Shown: positions 49,049-58,113 of the stretch, one piece after another
Numbering within the stretch: position 1 is the stretch's first letter
Layout: each line of letters starts with the position of its first letter
Translations under genes and position numbers: made by a program
Notes under the pieces: generated by a model
What the model was told of the DNA's origin: nothing
The model's database searches: none
What the model saw: only the letters and a program-made list of their open reading frames with translations
NCBI RefSeq assembly: GCF_014697125.1
Contig: NZ_JACJRG010000008.1
Span: 62,001 to 126,000 of the forward strand
Reading direction: 5' to 3'
DNA length: 64,000 bases
Source: Anabaena minutissima FACHB-250
Lineage (GTDB): Bacteria > Cyanobacteriota > Cyanobacteriia > Cyanobacteriales > Nostocaceae

Positions 49049-52000
49049 TTACTCAAAAATAGCTGCAATTTCCTTGCCTGTCTGGACATCTGAAAGTGTT
49101 TGTTTAGGCAGCAAAAATTTACCGAACTGAGCATACAAAGCAGGTAAAACCATTAATGTTAAGGCTGTGGAAGTAAACAAACCCCCCAATACAACTATAG
49201 CTAAAGGCTGGAGAATTTCCTTACCTGCACCTATGCCAACTATCAAAGGTATCATGCCCAAAGCGGAAGTTAAAGCTGTCATTAAAATAGCAACTAGCCG
49301 TTCCATTGAACCTGCAAAAATTACTGTTTTTAAAGGCAAACCCTGGGCTAATTTATTGTTGTAGTTGTCTACTAATAAAAGTCCGTTGCGTGTGGCTACC
49401 CCAAATAGCGTTATGAACCCGACTAAGGAAGCTACAGAGATAATCCCGCCACCTAAAGCAATGGAAAATATACCCCCTACCAATGCTAGAGGTAGGTTAA
49501 TCATAATCATCAGCATCGCAGCAACAGATTTAACTGCAAAGTACATGAAGACAGCAATAATTACAATTGCTAAACTTCCAAATACTAGTAAGTTTTGAGT
49601 GGCGCGTTGTTCTGATTCAAATTGACCACCGTATTGAATAAAATAACCTGTAGGTAACTGAATTGATTGCTGTACTTTAGCTTGAATTTCATCAACGACA
49701 GAACCTAAATCTCGACCGGAAACATTAGCAGAAACTACAATTAAACGTGAGACATTTTCTCTGTTAATAGTGTTGGGGCCTGTTCCATAGCCAACACTGG
49801 CGACTTGAGCTAGGGGGATTTTTTGCCCTGTGGGGGTATCTACTAATAAGTTGCGGATAATTTCTAAATTATTGCGTGCTTCTGGTTGTAACCACACAAC
49901 TAAATCAAATAATTGTTGTCCTTCCAAAACTTGTGAAACAACCCGCCCATTCAAAGCAGTTTCGGTCATTTCTGCTAGTTGACCAACTGTTAAACCATAG
50001 CGAGCTGCGGCGGCTCTGGAAAATTTAATTTGTACCTGCTTAATGGGGACTTGGGGTTCAAGTTGTAAGTCTACCAGTCCGGGTATATCTTTGACAGCCG
50101 CTTGCACCTCAGAACCAATACGACGCAGTTCGGCTAAATCTGAGCCAAAAATTTTGATTGCGATCGCACTTCTCACTCCTGATAATACCTCATCCATGCG
50201 GTGAGAAATAAAGCCGCCGATACTAGGCGCAACTCCCGGTATTTTGGCAAATTCTGCCCTTAACTTCTCAATGCTTCCTTTCCTATCTTGTAATCCCTCC
50301 TTAGTCAATTCCACATCTAAATGTCCCAAATTCACACCCCCCGCATCAGCATCACCAGGAGCGCGTCCGGCTCGTAACTGCACTGTACTAAATCGCTTGT
50401 CACCTTTCAAAGCCTCTTGCATAACGAACCCGACTTGATTCGTGGCTGACAGAGAACTCCCTGGATACAGCAGCACAGCATTGACTAAAGATGGTTCTTG
50501 GAACTCCGGCAGAAAAACCCTACCCAAACTTGGTAAAATTATTAGAGATGCAACTAAACTAGCCCCCGCAATTGCCAAGATCATCGTCGGGAAGCGCAGC
50601 GAAAAATTGAGCAACGGTTGATAAAGTCGCTGCGATAAGGCATTTACCCAAGTATCATCTGAAGGTAACTGGCGATTGGCTAATAAAATCGCGCACAATG
50701 CAGGCGACAGCGTCATAGCTACAAAAGTAGACGCAAAAATTGATACCAAATAAGCCACACCCATCGGGGCAAATATGCGCCCTTCTACACCCGTAAGCAT
50801 GAAAATAGGGGCAAAGACTACGGCAATAATGACTGTAGAAAAAATGACGCTGACTCTGACTGCAACTGAGGTATCGTAAACCACCTTAAAGGGATGCACA
50901 GGATTGCTTGCAGCTTGATTTTTACGTAAGCCTCGGTAGCAGTTTTCCATATCAACAATTGAGTCATCCACTACCGAGCCAATAGCCACAGCTAAACCAC
51001 CCAAAGTCATGGTGTTAATTGCCTGACCAAATAAATTGAGAATCAACATCCCAATTAAAACTGATAGAGGAATGGCACTCAGAGTAATTACAGCCGTGCG
51101 CCAGTTCATCAAAAACAGCAGCAAGATAACAGCGACAATAATAGTACCATCACGGAGAGAACTGGTAACATTTTCAATGGCGGCAGCAATAAAACTTTCT
51201 TGACGAAAAGTTTCTGTAACTTTCACATCTGGGGGTAATGCTAATTTTACCTCTGCGATCGCCTTTTCAATTGCTTTAGTTACAGTCGGTGTATCATACT
51301 GCGGCTGTTTATTCACCATCACCACAATCGCAAGCTGACCATTGAGACTACCATCACCACGTTTTAAAGCCGCGCCAATCTGCACAGATGCGACATCTTG
51401 GAGTAACACAGGCGTACCATTACGGGCTGTCACAGCAGAATTAGCCAACTGTTCAATAGATTCAACCCGTCCCAGTCCCCGAATGATAATTTCTTGGTCG
51501 GGGTTAATTAAAAAACCACCAGCCGCATTCACATTAGCGGCTTTTGTGGCTGCTGTCACCTCATCCAAAGTGACATTAAATGCTTTCAACTTCGCCGGGT
51601 CAACTAAAACCTGATATTGACGAACATCACCACCATAAGCGATTACTTGAGAAACTCCAGGGACAGCCAACAGTCGATTCGTCACATCCCTGTCAACCAA
51701 ACGCCGCACTTCCATCAGTGGCGTAGTGTCAGCAGTGAAAGCATACTGCAACACAGTCCCAATCGGGGAAGTAATCGGCGAAATTTGGGGATTTTCTACA
51801 CCTGAAGGTAACTTCTCCTGCACCTGTTGCAATCGTTCCGTCACCAGCTGACGAGCCTGATAAACATTCGTCCCCCACTTGAAAATCACCTTCACCACCG
51901 AAATTCCCACCGCCGAGGAAGAACGTACCGTTTCCACCCCCGGCGTACCATTCACAGAACTTTCAATCGGCAAAGTCACCAGAGATTCTACCTCTTCTGG

Positions 52001-52171
52001 AGCGAGTCCTGGGGCTTCAGTTTGAATCTCAACTTGCGGCGGTGCAAAATCAGGAAAAACATCCAACGGCATCTGAGTCAGATTGTACACACCCAAAAAC
52101 GTAACTAAAACCGCCCCCAACACCACCAACCACCGTTGAACAATCGACCACTTAAGGATGCTATTTAACAT
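49049..52171 (-). CDS. cusA: Heavy-metal RND efflux pump, CusA/CzcA family
   Basis: The 1040-residue inner-membrane pump has the RND layout: TM1 (about 12-30), a large porter domain, a helix bundle (about 335-530), a second porter domain, and a final helix bundle (about 870-1020). Motifs include QMPLDVFPDFAPPQVEIQTE, GSVVDDSIVDMENCYRGLR (proton-relay TM4 aspartates) and GVEGRIFAPMGVAYLVS. The regulator site, DUF411 gene and CopRS-type system point to copper rather than cobalt/zinc, but Met-residue ligands cannot be aligned without a search. It exports metal with the CusB adaptor across the envelope. CusB precedes it by 25 bp. Confidence 0.92.
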   Translation of the reverse strand: MLNSILKWSIVQRWLVVLGAVLVTFLGVYNLTQMPLDVFPDFAPPQVEIQTEAPGLAPEEVESLVTLPIESSVNGTPGVETVRSSSAVGISVVKVIFKWGTNVYQARQLVTERLQQVQEKLPSGVENPQISPITSPIGTVLQYAFTADTTPLMEVRRLVDRDVTNRLLAVPGVSQVIAYGGDVRQYQVLVDPAKLKAFNVTLDEVTAATKAANVNAAGGFLINPDQEIIIRGLGRVESIEQLANSAVTARNGTPVLLQDVASVQIGAALKRGDGSLNGQLAIVVMVNKQPQYDTPTVTKAIEKAIAEVKLALPPDVKVTETFRQESFIAAAIENVTSSLRDGTIIVAVILLLFLMNWRTAVITLSAIPLSVLIGMLILNLFGQAINTMTLGGLAVAIGSVVDDSIVDMENCYRGLRKNQAASNPVHPFKVVYDTSVAVRVSVIFSTVIIAVVFAPIFMLTGVEGRIFAPMGVAYLVSIFASTFVAMTLSPALCAILLANRQLPSDDTWVNALSQRLYQPLLNFSLRFPTMILAIAGASLVASLIILPSLGRVFLPEFQEPSLVNAVLLYPGSSLSATNQVGFVMQEALKGDKRFSTVQLRAGRAPGDADAGGVNLGHLDVELTKEGLQDRKGSIEKLRAEFAKIPGVAPSIGGFISHRMDEVLSGVRSAIAIKIFGSDLAELRRIGSEVQAAVKDIPGLVDLQLEPQVPIKQVQIKFSRAAAARYGLTVGQLAEMTETALNGRVVSQVLEGQQLFDLVVWLQPEARNNLEIIRNLLVDTPTGQKIPLAQVASVGYGTGPNTINRENVSRLIVVSANVSGRDLGSVVDEIQAKVQQSIQLPTGYFIQYGGQFESEQRATQNLLVFGSLAIVIIAVFMYFAVKSVAAMLMIMINLPLALVGGIFSIALGGGIISVASLVGFITLFGVATRNGLLLVDNYNNKLAQGLPLKTVIFAGSMERLVAILMTALTSALGMIPLIVGIGAGKEILQPLAIVVLGGLFTSTALTLMVLPALYAQFGKFLLPKQTLSDVQTGKEIAAIFE

Positions 52172-52196
52172 TTCCCAACTCCCAACACCAAAAAAC

Positions 52197-53831
52197 TCAC
52201 TCCAACTCTCCGCGCCTCTGCGTGACGGACACTTTGCTTAAGTCGGGAGACCCGCCCACACAAGTGTCCTCCTCTGCATGAGACAAATTCAAACTCAAAT
52301 TCACCGCCGATATCCGCCGCCGAGACCAAACAGCACCCCCAAAAAAAGCGACTATAGTTAACAAACTTCCTCCACCAACCCCCAATAACCACAGTGGTAC
52401 AGGCAGATTCGATGTTACAGGTGTCTTTGTTTCCCCATGTTCATGTTCGGCTGCATTAGATTTATTTCCCCCAAGCAAAGACTGCGCGTACAGTTGCGGC
52501 GCACGCTGAATCACTACTAAATCCCCTGCAAATAAACCCGTCTTCACCTCAACCATATCCCCAGAGGTTCGACCCAAAGTAACATCAACTACTTGGTAGG
52601 CGTTACCATTTTGGATGTAAACCTGTTCCTTACCATTGACATCAACAACAGATGTAGAGGGAATAACTAACACTGCTGATGATGTTTGATTTGTGAGAAC
52701 TTCCAATTCAGCAAACATTCCTGGTTTAAGTACACCACCAGGATTATTAATTTCCGCTTTCACTGGAACAACCCGCGTCTCCCCTGTCACCGCCGAATCA
52801 ATAATAGTAATGCGTCCTGTAAATGTGCGGTCAGGTAAAGCCGCCACTTTGACATTAACCCGTTGACCTTGACGAACTTTATCTAAATCTTTTTCGTAAA
52901 TATTAGCTGTAGCAAACACCCGATTATCATTAACAATCGTCATTAATTTGCCACCTGCATCATTGAAGGTTTGACCGATAGTAACTTCTCTATCCACAAC
53001 CTTCCCAGAAATTGGTGCTGTTATTGTCACAAGTCCTTTGTTATTACTACGGATGCCTAGTTGTTGCAAGCGAGTTCCATAGTTTGCACTGCTGAGACTA
53101 ATTCGGGATTTGGCAACTGTAACATTAGCCTGGGCGCGTTTGAGTTGATTTTCTGCGGCGATGACTTCCCGGTGACTATTAGCTTTCGTCAGTTGCGCTT
53201 TCGCCTCAGCTAGCTGAGTTTGAGATTCTAAAGCATTACGTTGGGGTAAAGCACCAGCCTCAGCTAAATCTTTGTCTTTGTTATATTTTTCTTGAGCAAA
53301 TGCTACTTGACTTTCAGCTTCAGTAATTTCAGCAGATGCAATTTGTTGATAGCGATGATAATTTTGTTGCGCTAATTTTAAATCTGCTAAAGCCTGTTGC
53401 AAATCTGCTTCACCTTGAGCCAGTTTCTCTTGTGACTCTACGCGCAGTGATGCTAAATCTGGACTGGTGACAACAGCAACGGGTTGACCTTGCTTAACTA
53501 TAGTACCTGGTTCTACCAATAACTCAACTACTTTTGCCCCTGGAATGGGTGTAGTAACTTCCGCTTGTTTACTAGGTAAGGTTTCTATTTGACCTGTAGC
53601 TTTAATGCTGATAGCTAGTTGCTGTGATTTGACTGGTGCAACTTTTATTCCTAACCTTTGAGCCGTTTCAGTATCTACCTGAACTGAACTATTAGCTGAT
53701 GCTTCATTTCCTCCCTGAAATTCATTTCCGTGTCCAGCATGGGCTAGAACTGCTGCGGGACTTGCTAATAATAGTAAGCTGGCTAGTATACCAGAGGCAC
53801 TACGCATGATTAAAAACAGAGAGTTTAACAT
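52197..53831 (-). CDS. cusB: RND efflux periplasmic adaptor (membrane-fusion) protein, CusB-like
   Basis: The 544-residue protein, starting at ATG 53831 (MLNSLFLIMRSASGIL; frames from 53882 add 17 residues), has a signal segment, an HAGHG metal-type motif (about 31-35), and a long coiled hairpin (QEKLAQGEADLQQALADLKL and on). Lipoyl/barrel parts (TITAPISGKVVDREVTIGQT) follow, then a C-terminal hydrophobic segment (about 490-510) with basic residues. It links CusA to an outer-membrane factor, though no TolC-like gene is adjacent. The last about 28 residues (EDTCVGGSPDLSKVSVTQRRG) read into dispersed repeat text, so the C-terminus appears repeat-derived. Confidence 0.9.
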   Translation of the reverse strand: MLNSLFLIMRSASGILASLLLLASPAAVLAHAGHGNEFQGGNEASANSSVQVDTETAQRLGIKVAPVKSQQLAISIKATGQIETLPSKQAEVTTPIPGAKVVELLVEPGTIVKQGQPVAVVTSPDLASLRVESQEKLAQGEADLQQALADLKLAQQNYHRYQQIASAEITEAESQVAFAQEKYNKDKDLAEAGALPQRNALESQTQLAEAKAQLTKANSHREVIAAENQLKRAQANVTVAKSRISLSSANYGTRLQQLGIRSNNKGLVTITAPISGKVVDREVTIGQTFNDAGGKLMTIVNDNRVFATANIYEKDLDKVRQGQRVNVKVAALPDRTFTGRITIIDSAVTGETRVVPVKAEINNPGGVLKPGMFAELEVLTNQTSSAVLVIPSTSVVDVNGKEQVYIQNGNAYQVVDVTLGRTSGDMVEVKTGLFAGDLVVIQRAPQLYAQSLLGGNKSNAAEHEHGETKTPVTSNLPVPLWLLGVGGGSLLTIVAFFGGAVWSRRRISAVNLSLNLSHAEEDTCVGGSPDLSKVSVTQRRGELE

Positions 53832-53901
53832 CGCTATCAGAAATCCTGAGTTACGGGGTAAAAGGGTTATTCTGCACCCCACCCTAGTCTTTCATCTCAA
53901 A

Positions 53902-53918
53902 ATGAAATTAGGATGAAA
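53902..53918 (-). promoter_or_regulatory. CopR-box-like direct repeat
   Basis: On the minus strand the site reads TTTCAT-CCTAA-TTTCAT, two perfect hexamers spaced 5 bp (11-bp period). It lies between the divergent cusB and response-regulator genes, 71 bp upstream of the cusB start and 88 bp upstream of the regulator start. It matches the TTTCAT-N5-TTTCAT element bound by CopR in Synechocystis. Another TTTCAT occurs on the plus strand at 53890-53895. Confidence 0.72.
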
Positions 53919-54005
53919 TTTAGTAGCGATTTTTTGTATCTCTGTGGTTAAAGGCTTTTTTACCACAGATATACGGAGACACAGAGTTATGAAGAAACTT
54001 AATTT

Positions 54006-54710
54006 ATGAGAGTGCTACTTGTTGAGGATGAACCAGATTTGGGTACTGCTATTAAGCGAACTCTTACCCAACAGAAATACTTGGTTGATTGGGTGATGGA
54101 TGGTAATGAGGCTTGGGCATATCTAGAAAGTAGTTGGACACAATACACGTTAGCTATTTTTGATTGGATGATTCCTGGTATTTCTGGTTTGGAATTATGC
54201 CAGAAATTACGTTATCGGCATAATCCTCTACCTGTGTTAATGCTGACAGCTAAAGATAGAATGGAAGATAAAGTTATGGGGTTAGATGCAGGGGCTGATG
54301 ATTATTTAGTCAAACCATTTGGCATGGCGGAACTGTTAGCAAGATTGCGGGCTTTGCAGAGGCGATCGCCTCAATTTCAACCCCAAGAATTAACTGTGGG
54401 AAATCTCACTCTAGATTATGGTAATAGTAAAGTAATTAGTAGAAATATTGCGGGAAATAAACAGGAAATCATCTTAACTAATAAAGAATTTCAACTTCTA
54501 GAATATTTTATCAAGCACCCCAATCAAATATTAAATTCTGAACAAATTCGCTATCAACTTTGGGAGGTAAATGCAGAACCTGTGAGTAATGTAGTTGCAG
54601 CACAAGTTAGGTTACTACGTCGCAAGTTAGCTAATAGTGGCTGTGAAAATATGATTGAAACATTACATGGTCTGGGATATAGATTTAATTTCACCGATGA
54701 ATCAAAATAA
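54006..54710 (+). CDS. copR: OmpR-family response regulator, CopR-like
   Basis: The 234-residue protein has a receiver domain (1-120) with the acidic pair Glu7-Asp8 region (VEDEPDLG), Asp51-type phospho-acceptor in [10 protein letters not shown], Thr in MLTAKDR, Lys in DDYLVKPFG, and a winged-helix DNA-binding domain (about 130-225, [20 protein letters not shown]). It sits next to a kinase whose start overlaps its stop by 14 bp, and it faces the cusBA operon across a CopR-box-like site. It most likely activates the efflux genes and its own operon when periplasmic copper rises. CopR/RppA/NrsR proteins are close relatives, so metal specificity rests on context. Confidence 0.88.
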   Translation: MRVLLVEDEPDLGTAIKRTLTQQKYLVDWVMDGNEAWAYLESSWTQYTLAIFDWMIPGISGLELCQKLRYRHNPLPVLMLTAKDRMEDKVMGLDAGADDYLVKPFGMAELLARLRALQRRSPQFQPQELTVGNLTLDYGNSKVISRNIAGNKQEIILTNKEFQLLEYFIKHPNQILNSEQIRYQLWEVNAEPVSNVVAAQVRLLRRKLANSGCENMIETLHGLGYRFNFTDESK

Positions 54711-56037
54711 ATTATTTCAGCAAACCCGCTTACGTTTGGCGTTGTGGTACGCGCTGGTGATGGCTGTGATTTTAAGTTTGTGTGGAATTGGTGTTTACAA
54801 AGCTGTGTCTCACGCCCATTGGATGACATTAGACCAAGAAATAGAATCAGTAGCGGGAACATTGCATGATAGTATTGAATGGAAATTACAACAACCTGGT
54901 CAATTAGAACCAGTCATCCAAACTCTTTTACCCAATATCTGCATAGTAGGGAAAGGGTGTATTTCCGAGCCAGTAAATTCTCAGCGTCATACCCTCAGTG
55001 CTATTCATCAAGACCATTATTATGTGCGTTTTTTTGATAATTATGGACGCTTATTTGCTATAGCTGGGGCTTATCCAGCAGGGCTATCACCAGAATTTAA
55101 TCGAGAATTATGGCAAACACTCAAAGATAATAAAGGTAAGGTCTATCATCAAATTTCTTTAACTTTACATACCCAAAATAATCGCGATTGGGGTTATATT
55201 CAAGTCGGGCGAAGTATTGAAGATTTTAATAGTTATTTAGATGCGGTTAAGCTCATATTAGTATTGGGTTCGCCAATTGTGATTACTTTAGTTGGTCTTG
55301 CTAGTTGGTGGTTGGCTAGATTAGCAATGCAACCAATTTATAAATCTTACAGACAAACTCAACAATTTACAGCCGATGCAGCCCACGAATTACGCACACC
55401 TCTAGCCGCTACTCAAGCAACTGTAGAATCAGCACTTTTGATGTCACAATTGGATGAATTAGAGGCGCGGGAAACTTTACAAACTCTACACCGTCAAAAT
55501 CAGCGTTTGACTAATCTTGTAACTGATTTATTATTACTATCTCGGTTAGATAGTCAACCTGTGCCAATGCGGCGTGAGATTTGTTGTTTAGATGACATTA
55601 TTAATGACTTAATAGAAGAGTTTGCAGCATTAGCGATCGCCACAAATATCACCCTCACATCTCGGATTCTGGTATCGACACCTGTAAATATTATCGCTAA
55701 TCAAGACCAGCTTTATCGTTTGATTTCTAACTTAACTATCAATGCTATTCAATATACACCATCAGGTGGTAAAGTAATAGTTGCTTTAAACCGTAGTGAT
55801 AATTATGCTGTGATTCAAATTCAGGATACAGGTATTGGTATTCCTCAGTCAGAATTATCACACATTTTTGATCGCTTTTATCGAGTGCATAGCGATCGCT
55901 CTCGTAGCACTGGCGGTTCTGGATTAGGATTGGCGATCGCTCAAGCAATTGTCCTAGCCCACCACGGTAGTATAGATGTGCAGAGTGAATTAGGTCAAGG
56001 CAGTATTTTTACGCTTAAGCTACCCTGCAAAAACTAA
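54697..56037 (+). CDS. copS: Metal-sensing histidine kinase, CopS-like
   Basis: The 446-residue kinase, starting at ATG 54697 ([18 protein letters not shown]), overlaps the regulator stop by 14 bp. It has two membrane helices (about 19-40 and 185-208) around a periplasmic sensor (about 41-184) with several His residues and two Cys ([13 protein letters not shown]). HisKA follows with [14 protein letters not shown] (His at about 232), then [20 protein letters not shown] and [11 protein letters not shown]. The periplasmic Cys/His set could bind copper. The translationally coupled regulator and opposite cusBA genes give the function. Confidence 0.88.
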   Translation: MNQNKLFQQTRLRLALWYALVMAVILSLCGIGVYKAVSHAHWMTLDQEIESVAGTLHDSIEWKLQQPGQLEPVIQTLLPNICIVGKGCISEPVNSQRHTLSAIHQDHYYVRFFDNYGRLFAIAGAYPAGLSPEFNRELWQTLKDNKGKVYHQISLTLHTQNNRDWGYIQVGRSIEDFNSYLDAVKLILVLGSPIVITLVGLASWWLARLAMQPIYKSYRQTQQFTADAAHELRTPLAATQATVESALLMSQLDELEARETLQTLHRQNQRLTNLVTDLLLLSRLDSQPVPMRREICCLDDIINDLIEEFAALAIATNITLTSRILVSTPVNIIANQDQLYRLISNLTINAIQYTPSGGKVIVALNRSDNYAVIQIQDTGIGIPQSELSHIFDRFYRVHSDRSRSTGGSGLGLAIAQAIVLAHHGSIDVQSELGQGSIFTLKLPCKN

Positions 56038-56061
56038 TTGATGAATTTCAAGCTTTAGTAT

Positions 56062-58062
56062 TTAATTAGGGGTTGTTGTTGGTGTTTCTGTCGGGGTTTC
56101 TGTGGGTGTGGGTGTTGGTGTTTCTGTGGGAGTTGGTGTTGGTTCTGATAGGGTGGGATTTTTGACTGTAAGGCTGAGTTGATAATCTGCTGATGTGGAT
56201 GCAGTGGACACCACAACAAATTCATAAAATCCCGATTCTGGTAGTTCTGTTGTTAAAGTCCGTTGTGGAGAATCTTCTAAAAATACAATTTTCCCAGAAG
56301 GCGAATAAATTGATAACAAAACTTGGGGATTTGCTTGTAGCTGGAAATCTAAAGTTTGATTTTGAGCTAAATCAGCAATAAAAACTTTACCCACACCAGG
56401 GTTAAGATTACCACTGATAGTTTTATTAATAGCATCTTTGTCAAAAACAATTTTTTGGAAAGCACTACCTGCAATGATGGCGTTGAGTTTGTCACTCACA
56501 AAAGCGTGCCAAACTTGTCCTATAGGCTGATTAATGAAGTCTTGGCCTTTTCGTTCTGGGAAGGCGTTAAAGAAAGCTGCATCACCCAAATCATACAAAG
56601 CGCGACTACTAACATTAACTTGATTGATATCTACCTTCCAACGATCGCGTTCTGCGGCAGTATAAGTACCTAATTGCCGTCGTGATTTGGTACTCAATGG
56701 TGCAAGTTTTTCGAGTAATCCACCAGCAATTTTATCCCATTCTGCCCGCAAACTTTCATCTATTAGTTCATCGCTGAGGGTACGTCCCTTTAAACTGGGA
56801 TTTTGTTCCCAAAAGATTTGATTGACTAAATTAACGTAGAAATTAAAGTCTATCCCTAATTGTTGACGGCGATCGCTCAATCTTTGTTTGCGTCGTCGTT
56901 CTGTGGGCGAGTATTTATCTAGGGGATTGGTAGGCTGAGTAATAGTTGGTGTAGGCGTAGGATTGACTACCACTTGATTACCAGTTCTCCCGTTCACTCC
57001 CCACCAAATTAATCCTCCAGTCACAGCTAACGCCAAAGTTGCTAGAAAAGTTTTAGTTGGTGTCCATTGCTTGTTAGGTTCGGGAGGAAGAGAAGCAGGG
57101 GAACTAGGAACAATAGGGGGAGTAGGCGAGACAGCTAGAGTTGCTGATGTGGGTGCAACTGAGGGGATGGGTGCTTGAGTGGGGGGATAATAGACTTGTG
57201 GAGAATTGAGTGCTTCGAGAACTTGTTGGGCTGACTGATAGCGATCGCCCGGTCGAGGAGCTAACATTTGATCTAATACTTGTCCTAATAGCGGACTGAG
57301 GGTAATTTCCCTTCGCCATTGCCAAGAGAGATTATGATTATCGACTAATTCTTGGGGTTGTTTACCCGTCAACAAAACTATTGCACTCACCGCCAAAGCA
57401 TACAAATCACTATGGGGAGACACTGTACCGGTTTGCATTTGTTCTGGTGGTGCGAATCCTACCTTACCTAGTAGGGTAGCGGCGGGAGGCGGTGCAGCTA
57501 TCCCCGGTTGATAATATTGGGAAGCAACAGCAGCTACCACTTGTTTGACACCACCAAAGTCAATTAATATTGGTAGCTGGTCAAAAGTGCGAAGAATTAA
57601 GTTATCTGGCGAAATATCACGATGAATCACACCCAAGGAATGGATATAATCCAACACTGGTAAAATTTGCTGTAAAAGTTGCTTAATTTCTAATTCTGTA
57701 AATCGTAAACCCTGTTGTTTACGGCTATTTAATAAATAACTATAATTTTGTCCTTCTATATAATCTTGGACTAAAAATAAATATTCTTTACCTTCTAAGT
57801 TAATGTGAAACTGTTCCCGAAAGCGAGGAATTTGGGGATGTTGTAACTTATAGAGAACACTAGCTTCACGCTGAAATAGTTCTTCTGCTTTTTGTAAAAC
57901 GTAGTCTGTTTGAACTTGAGGACAAAATTCTTTTAAAACACAAAGTTCGCGAAAACGGTTAATATCTTCAGCTAAATAAGTCCGTCCAAATCCTCCCTGA
58001 CCGATTTGACGTACAATCACATAGCGATCGCCTAAAGTTAGCCCTGGTTGAATGTTATTCAT
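56062..58062 (-). CDS. Ser/Thr protein kinase with extracellular domain and PPC-like C-terminus
   Basis: The 666-residue protein has a PknB-type kinase domain (about 11-290) with GQGGFGRTYLAED (P-loop), the VLKEF lysine, HRDISPDNLI (catalytic loop) and IDFGGVKQ (DFG). A Pro-rich linker and one membrane helix (about 338-355, TFLATLALAVTGGLIWW) follow. The extracytoplasmic part has an unnamed domain (about 400-545; LIDESLRAEWDKIAGGLLEK), a C-terminal PPC-like beta domain (VFIADLAQNQTLDFQLQANP), and a Thr/Pro tail. The same unnamed domain is in the next kinase, so both may sense related signals. All catalytic residues are present. Confidence 0.92.
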   Translation of the reverse strand: MNNIQPGLTLGDRYVIVRQIGQGGFGRTYLAEDINRFRELCVLKEFCPQVQTDYVLQKAEELFQREASVLYKLQHPQIPRFREQFHINLEGKEYLFLVQDYIEGQNYSYLLNSRKQQGLRFTELEIKQLLQQILPVLDYIHSLGVIHRDISPDNLILRTFDQLPILIDFGGVKQVVAAVASQYYQPGIAAPPPAATLLGKVGFAPPEQMQTGTVSPHSDLYALAVSAIVLLTGKQPQELVDNHNLSWQWRREITLSPLLGQVLDQMLAPRPGDRYQSAQQVLEALNSPQVYYPPTQAPIPSVAPTSATLAVSPTPPIVPSSPASLPPEPNKQWTPTKTFLATLALAVTGGLIWWGVNGRTGNQVVVNPTPTPTITQPTNPLDKYSPTERRRKQRLSDRRQQLGIDFNFYVNLVNQIFWEQNPSLKGRTLSDELIDESLRAEWDKIAGGLLEKLAPLSTKSRRQLGTYTAAERDRWKVDINQVNVSSRALYDLGDAAFFNAFPERKGQDFINQPIGQVWHAFVSDKLNAIIAGSAFQKIVFDKDAINKTISGNLNPGVGKVFIADLAQNQTLDFQLQANPQVLLSIYSPSGKIVFLEDSPQRTLTTELPESGFYEFVVVSTASTSADYQLSLTVKNPTLSEPTPTPTETPTPTPTETPTETPTTTPN

Positions 58063-58113
58063 TACTCATTAGTCATTGAGGCAAAATTAAATTCTCCCTT
58101 GTCTCCTTCACTG

